This document shows, piece after piece, positions 4,993 through 6,911 of a stretch of DNA of 6,911 nucleotides. Every line of letters begins with the position of its first letter. Positions within the stretch are counted from its first letter, which is position 1. The stretch is taken from contig JAAENB010001221.1 of assembly GCA_024224995.1 (NCBI GenBank), forward strand, positions 1-6,911, given 5' to 3'. The notes beneath the pieces are model-generated. The model was not told where the DNA came from and searched no databases. It worked only from the letters and a program-made list of their open reading frames with translations. Position numbers and translations under genes: made by a program. The DNA comes from a bacterium. GTDB lineage: Bacteria; Spirochaetota; UBA4802; UBA5550.

Positions 4993-6702
4993 TCAGGGTT
5001 TTGTGCCTTGAGCCTCTTTCTTTGAAAAAAATCTGTTTTTGTTAAGGGTCTGGATCAGTTCGATTGAAGAGAGTTTGTGTTTTTTCCAGTCTTCTTTACT
5101 AAAGGGAGACATCTTCCAGGAGCCCATGGTTTGTCCTGTAATCTTTAAAAATCTTTCGATATCCATCCAGCGATAATAGGAGGTTTTTATTGCGTCCGGG
5201 GTTATTTCAATATCCATAAATCCCCATGAGATTTCTCCGTACAGGTGACTCTTTTCTGTTATGGCATCATTCAAATAGAGGCCAAATTCCGAATCCCGCT
5301 TATGATACCAGGTTTTCCATGTTTTCTTTTTCCTGGTCATAATATAATGATCTACTTTTGATCCTCCTCCGCCGTTTACAACATAGAAGGTTCCGCCCCA
5401 GGCAGTCTCTTTATCGAGATGAAAACTTTCATAATGATGGTCATGGCCCATTAAGACCAGGTCTACCCTGTTTTCCCTGAAAAGATCCCGGTATTGAGCA
5501 ATGAGAAGCTCATTCATGTTAAAGTCTCCGGCGCTTATTGGCGGAACATGGAGGGTTACTATTATCCATTTTTTATCTTTATTTTGGCGGAGATCTTTTT
5601 TTATAAATTGATACTGTTCCTTTCCTACTGTTTCCAGTAATCCGTCAAAGTTATGAATAACCAGGAAATGGGCGTTCCCGTAATCAAAGGAATAATAGCG
5701 GGGCTTGTTAAAAAAATAATCATTATTTCCGCCAAAATCATTATAGAGTTCGTGATTCCCGGTTGTGTTCATACAGGATAAATACGGGCTATGTTCCTGC
5801 TGATTCTCAAAATAGACTTCCCAGGATTTCAAATCCGTTCCTTTATGAGCAATATCACCAAGATTTATCTTAAAACCGGGAAATATGGCGTTCTTTTTAT
5901 AAAATTCCGAAGCCAGGCTGTTTATTTCCCCATGATAGGAATGTTTATCCCCACCGTGGTTGCTGGCATCACCTACCGCTAAAAAATGAAAGCCGGTTTT
6001 CTCACCTGCCGCAGGCCCCGTTGTAAAATTATACACTTTTTCATCAGCAAAACCGGGGACTCGATAATAATACCGGGTTCCGGGCTCCAGGTTTTGCAGG
6101 TGAACCTCGTGCCTTTTTCCGTCTCCTCCCTCAATCTCAAAAGCCTTTTTCATTTCCTGTGGATTGCTTGTTTTTCCATATTCCAGGAATTCCCTGCCTT
6201 CCTTTTTTTCCGGGTCAAGCCACCATACTACCATTGATGAGGATGTTGATGCGACCTCATTCTCCGTATAGGGTCCAAATTGAAGAAACGGTCCTATTTT
6301 AGCGTTATACTGCTTCTGCGCTGTCGGCTCCTTGCCGTTAAGCCGTTCATCTACTCTTATTGGGATATAAATTCCCCCAAAAACAAGCGCTCCCAGCAGC
6401 AGCACGCTTATTATATAGCCAAGTTTCTGGTATCTTTTCAAAAAAGACCAGTGCACCCGGCCCATTCTCACTGCTCCCAGTCCCTTAAATGTATACACGA
6501 CCATTACCAGAACTGTTCCTGCTATGGGCCATATAAATTTCCAGGAATAAGATGAATTTAAAAAGATCTTCAAATTATCCAGGCCCGTTTTATACAAAAA
6601 AATTGCCAGATAAAGCCCCAGCAGCAGGACTATTGCAAAACAGATAACTATCCGAAGGAATTGTACTTTCTTTGATCGTTTTATATGCATATTCATAATC
6701 AT
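4993..6702 (-). CDS. Membrane-anchored purple-acid-phosphatase-like metallophosphoesterase
   Basis: 569 residues. Three membrane segments at about 15-37, 55-72 and 94-115. The loop 73-93 is rich in Arg/Lys, so by the positive-inside rule the rest of the protein should face out of the cytoplasm. A fibronectin-like domain follows (about 140-230, with LEPGTRYYYRV), as in purple acid phosphatases. The metallophosphoesterase domain (about 238-450) has GDAS (Asp245), GDIAH (Asp283), GNHE (Asn316, His317), LHVPP (His385) and GHDH (His420, His422), so all five metal-binding blocks are intact. The Tyr of the classical GDxxY block, which gives the purple colour, is His286 here. A C-terminal region of about 120 residues has no recognised domain. 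Likely a phosphate-ester hydrolase; substrate unknown. An in-frame TAG abuts ATG 6702, so the start must be 6702, 6696 or 6690; none has a good ribosome site. Confidence 0.88.
   Translation of the reverse strand: MIMNMHIKRSKKVQFLRIVICFAIVLLLGLYLAIFLYKTGLDNLKIFLNSSYSWKFIWPIAGTVLVMVVYTFKGLGAVRMGRVHWSFLKRYQKLGYIISVLLLGALVFGGIYIPIRVDERLNGKEPTAQKQYNAKIGPFLQFGPYTENEVASTSSSMVVWWLDPEKKEGREFLEYGKTSNPQEMKKAFEIEGGDGKRHEVHLQNLEPGTRYYYRVPGFADEKVYNFTTGPAAGEKTGFHFLAVGDASNHGGDKHSYHGEINSLASEFYKKNAIFPGFKINLGDIAHKGTDLKSWEVYFENQQEHSPYLSCMNTTGNHELYNDFGGNNDYFFNKPRYYSFDYGNAHFLVIHNFDGLLETVGKEQYQFIKKDLRQNKDKKWIIVTLHVPPISAGDFNMNELLIAQYRDLFRENRVDLVLMGHDHHYESFHLDKETAWGGTFYVVNGGGGSKVDHYIMTRKKKTWKTWYHKRDSEFGLYLNDAITEKSHLYGEISWGFMDIEITPDAIKTSYYRWMDIERFLKITGQTMGSWKMSPFSKEDWKKHKLSSIELIQTLNKNRFFSKKEAQGTKP
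6672..6699 (+). promoter_or_regulatory. Possible promoter for the right-edge gene
   Basis: TTGATC (6672-6677), a 16-nt spacer and CATAAT (6694-6699, 5 of 6). It lies inside the first codons of the divergent phosphoesterase gene and would start RNA near 6706, only about 8 nt before ATG 6714, so the message would be nearly leaderless. No ribosome site precedes that ATG, which is consistent. Weak, pattern-only call. Confidence 0.3.
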
Positions 6703-6704
6703 CT

Positions 6705-6734
6705 ATCGTTCGTATGGATAATTGGATTTGTCAA
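6705..6734 (-). promoter_or_regulatory. Possible promoter for the phosphoesterase gene
   Basis: Minus strand: a perfect -35 TTGACA (6734-6729), an 18-nt spacer and a poor -10 AACGAT (6710-6705). It would start RNA near 6698, just before ATG 6696 and ATG 6690, again almost leaderless. It overlaps the 5' end of the divergent gene. The strong -35 with a weak -10 repeats what is seen before the ceramidase-like gene. Confidence 0.3.
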
Positions 6735-6911
6735 GAAAATTTCAACCTGGGTGGTTTCCATAAAGGATACTCTCTGGTCCACGGGGTTAAAAACCCCGAG
6801 CTACATGACTTCACCCCTCTGGGGTGTTATAATATGGGGATTCTTTCCACGGACTGGGCAAATTTCATTCCGGAAATACCAAACAGGGCCTTCTCTTTCC
6901 CTCGGGAATTA
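6714..6911 (+). CDS. Unrecognised protein, N-terminal 66 codons, cut by the window end
   Basis: The frame opens after a TAA at 6696-6698, has its first ATG at 6714 and stays open for all 66 codons to the last base. The translation looks like real protein, with balanced composition and several Trp, Cys and Gly residues: it begins MDNWICQENFNLGGFHKGYS, later has GVKNPELHDFTPLGCYNMG, and the fragment ends PNRAFSFPREL. There is no signal peptide or membrane segment in this part. I do not recognise the family. It is divergent from the phosphoesterase gene, leaving 11 bp between the first possible start codons. No ribosome site precedes ATG 6714, and the next in-frame Met (6834) also lacks one, so the exact start is uncertain. 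Two GC-rich inverted repeats (6782-6798 and 6812-6826) lie inside the frame. Confidence 0.6.
   Translation, partial: MDNWICQENFNLGGFHKGYSLVHGVKNPELHDFTPLGCYNMGILSTDWANFIPEIPNRAFSFPREL

Noticed and set aside
6782..6798. Inverted repeat CGGGGTT-AAA-AACCCCG as a terminator or repeat element
   Set aside because: No T-run follows on either strand, and it falls inside the same right-edge coding frame (Val-Lys-Asn-Pro).
6805..6833. ATGACT-17-TATAAT promoter-like sequence with the perfect dyad CACCCC-TCT-GGGGTG in its spacer
   Set aside because: It looks like a promoter with an operator, but it lies inside the open frame starting at 6714, whose codons read as protein throughout. The transcript would also begin after the only nearby in-frame Met (6834). 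Chance or secondary signal is more likely.

Overview
The window (6,911 bases, fairly AT-rich, with very AT-rich intergenic gaps) looks like chromosomal DNA of a Gram-negative (diderm) bacterium. Two adjacent genes on the + strand encode lipoproteins whose lipoboxes (VSLSC and LINC) are looser than the enterobacterial consensus. That style is seen in spirochaetes, so a spirochaete-like host is a reasonable but unproven guess. No phage, transposase, tRNA, rRNA or CRISPR is visible.

Layout. Positions 1-485 hold no supportable gene. They contain two tandem copies of a roughly 205-bp unit at an exact 218-bp period, each ending in a perfect 13-bp-arm inverted repeat, followed by a 12-bp tandem duplication. 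Positions 486-2465 (-) encode a neutral-ceramidase family hydrolase that keeps the zinc-site motifs but has Asn where the ceramidase nucleophilic Ser is expected, and that has no visible signal peptide. Positions 2565-2735 (-) encode a 56-residue protein that is almost exactly one MshEN (T2SSE_N) domain, the type known to bind cyclic di-GMP. It has its own well-formed sigma70-type promoter between it and the next gene. Positions 2808-3377 (-) encode a VOC/glyoxalase-fold protein resembling methylmalonyl-CoA epimerase, with an extra C-terminal segment of about 60 residues.

An AT-rich divergent intergenic region (3378-3529) separates these from a + strand pair, a 71-residue charged lipoprotein (3530-3745) and a lipoprotein-type HtrA/Deg serine protease with one PDZ domain (3786-4928). 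Converging on htrA across 64 bp with a UUCG-loop hairpin is a 569-residue protein (4993-6702, -) with three N-terminal membrane segments and a purple-acid-phosphatase-like metallophosphoesterase domain. At the right edge a + strand reading frame starts at 6714, stays open for 66 codons and runs off the window. It is divergent from the phosphoesterase, with only 11 bp between the first possible start codons.

How the genes relate. The three minus-strand genes at 486-3377 point the same way, but promoter-like sequences in front of at least two of them argue against one tight operon. The small lipoprotein and htrA, 40 bp apart, look like a transcription unit acting in envelope protein quality control. 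The phosphoesterase is probably membrane-anchored with its catalytic domain outside the cytoplasm. No single pathway joins all the genes. The shared theme is envelope and lipid-related hydrolysis plus a possible small cyclic-di-GMP receptor.
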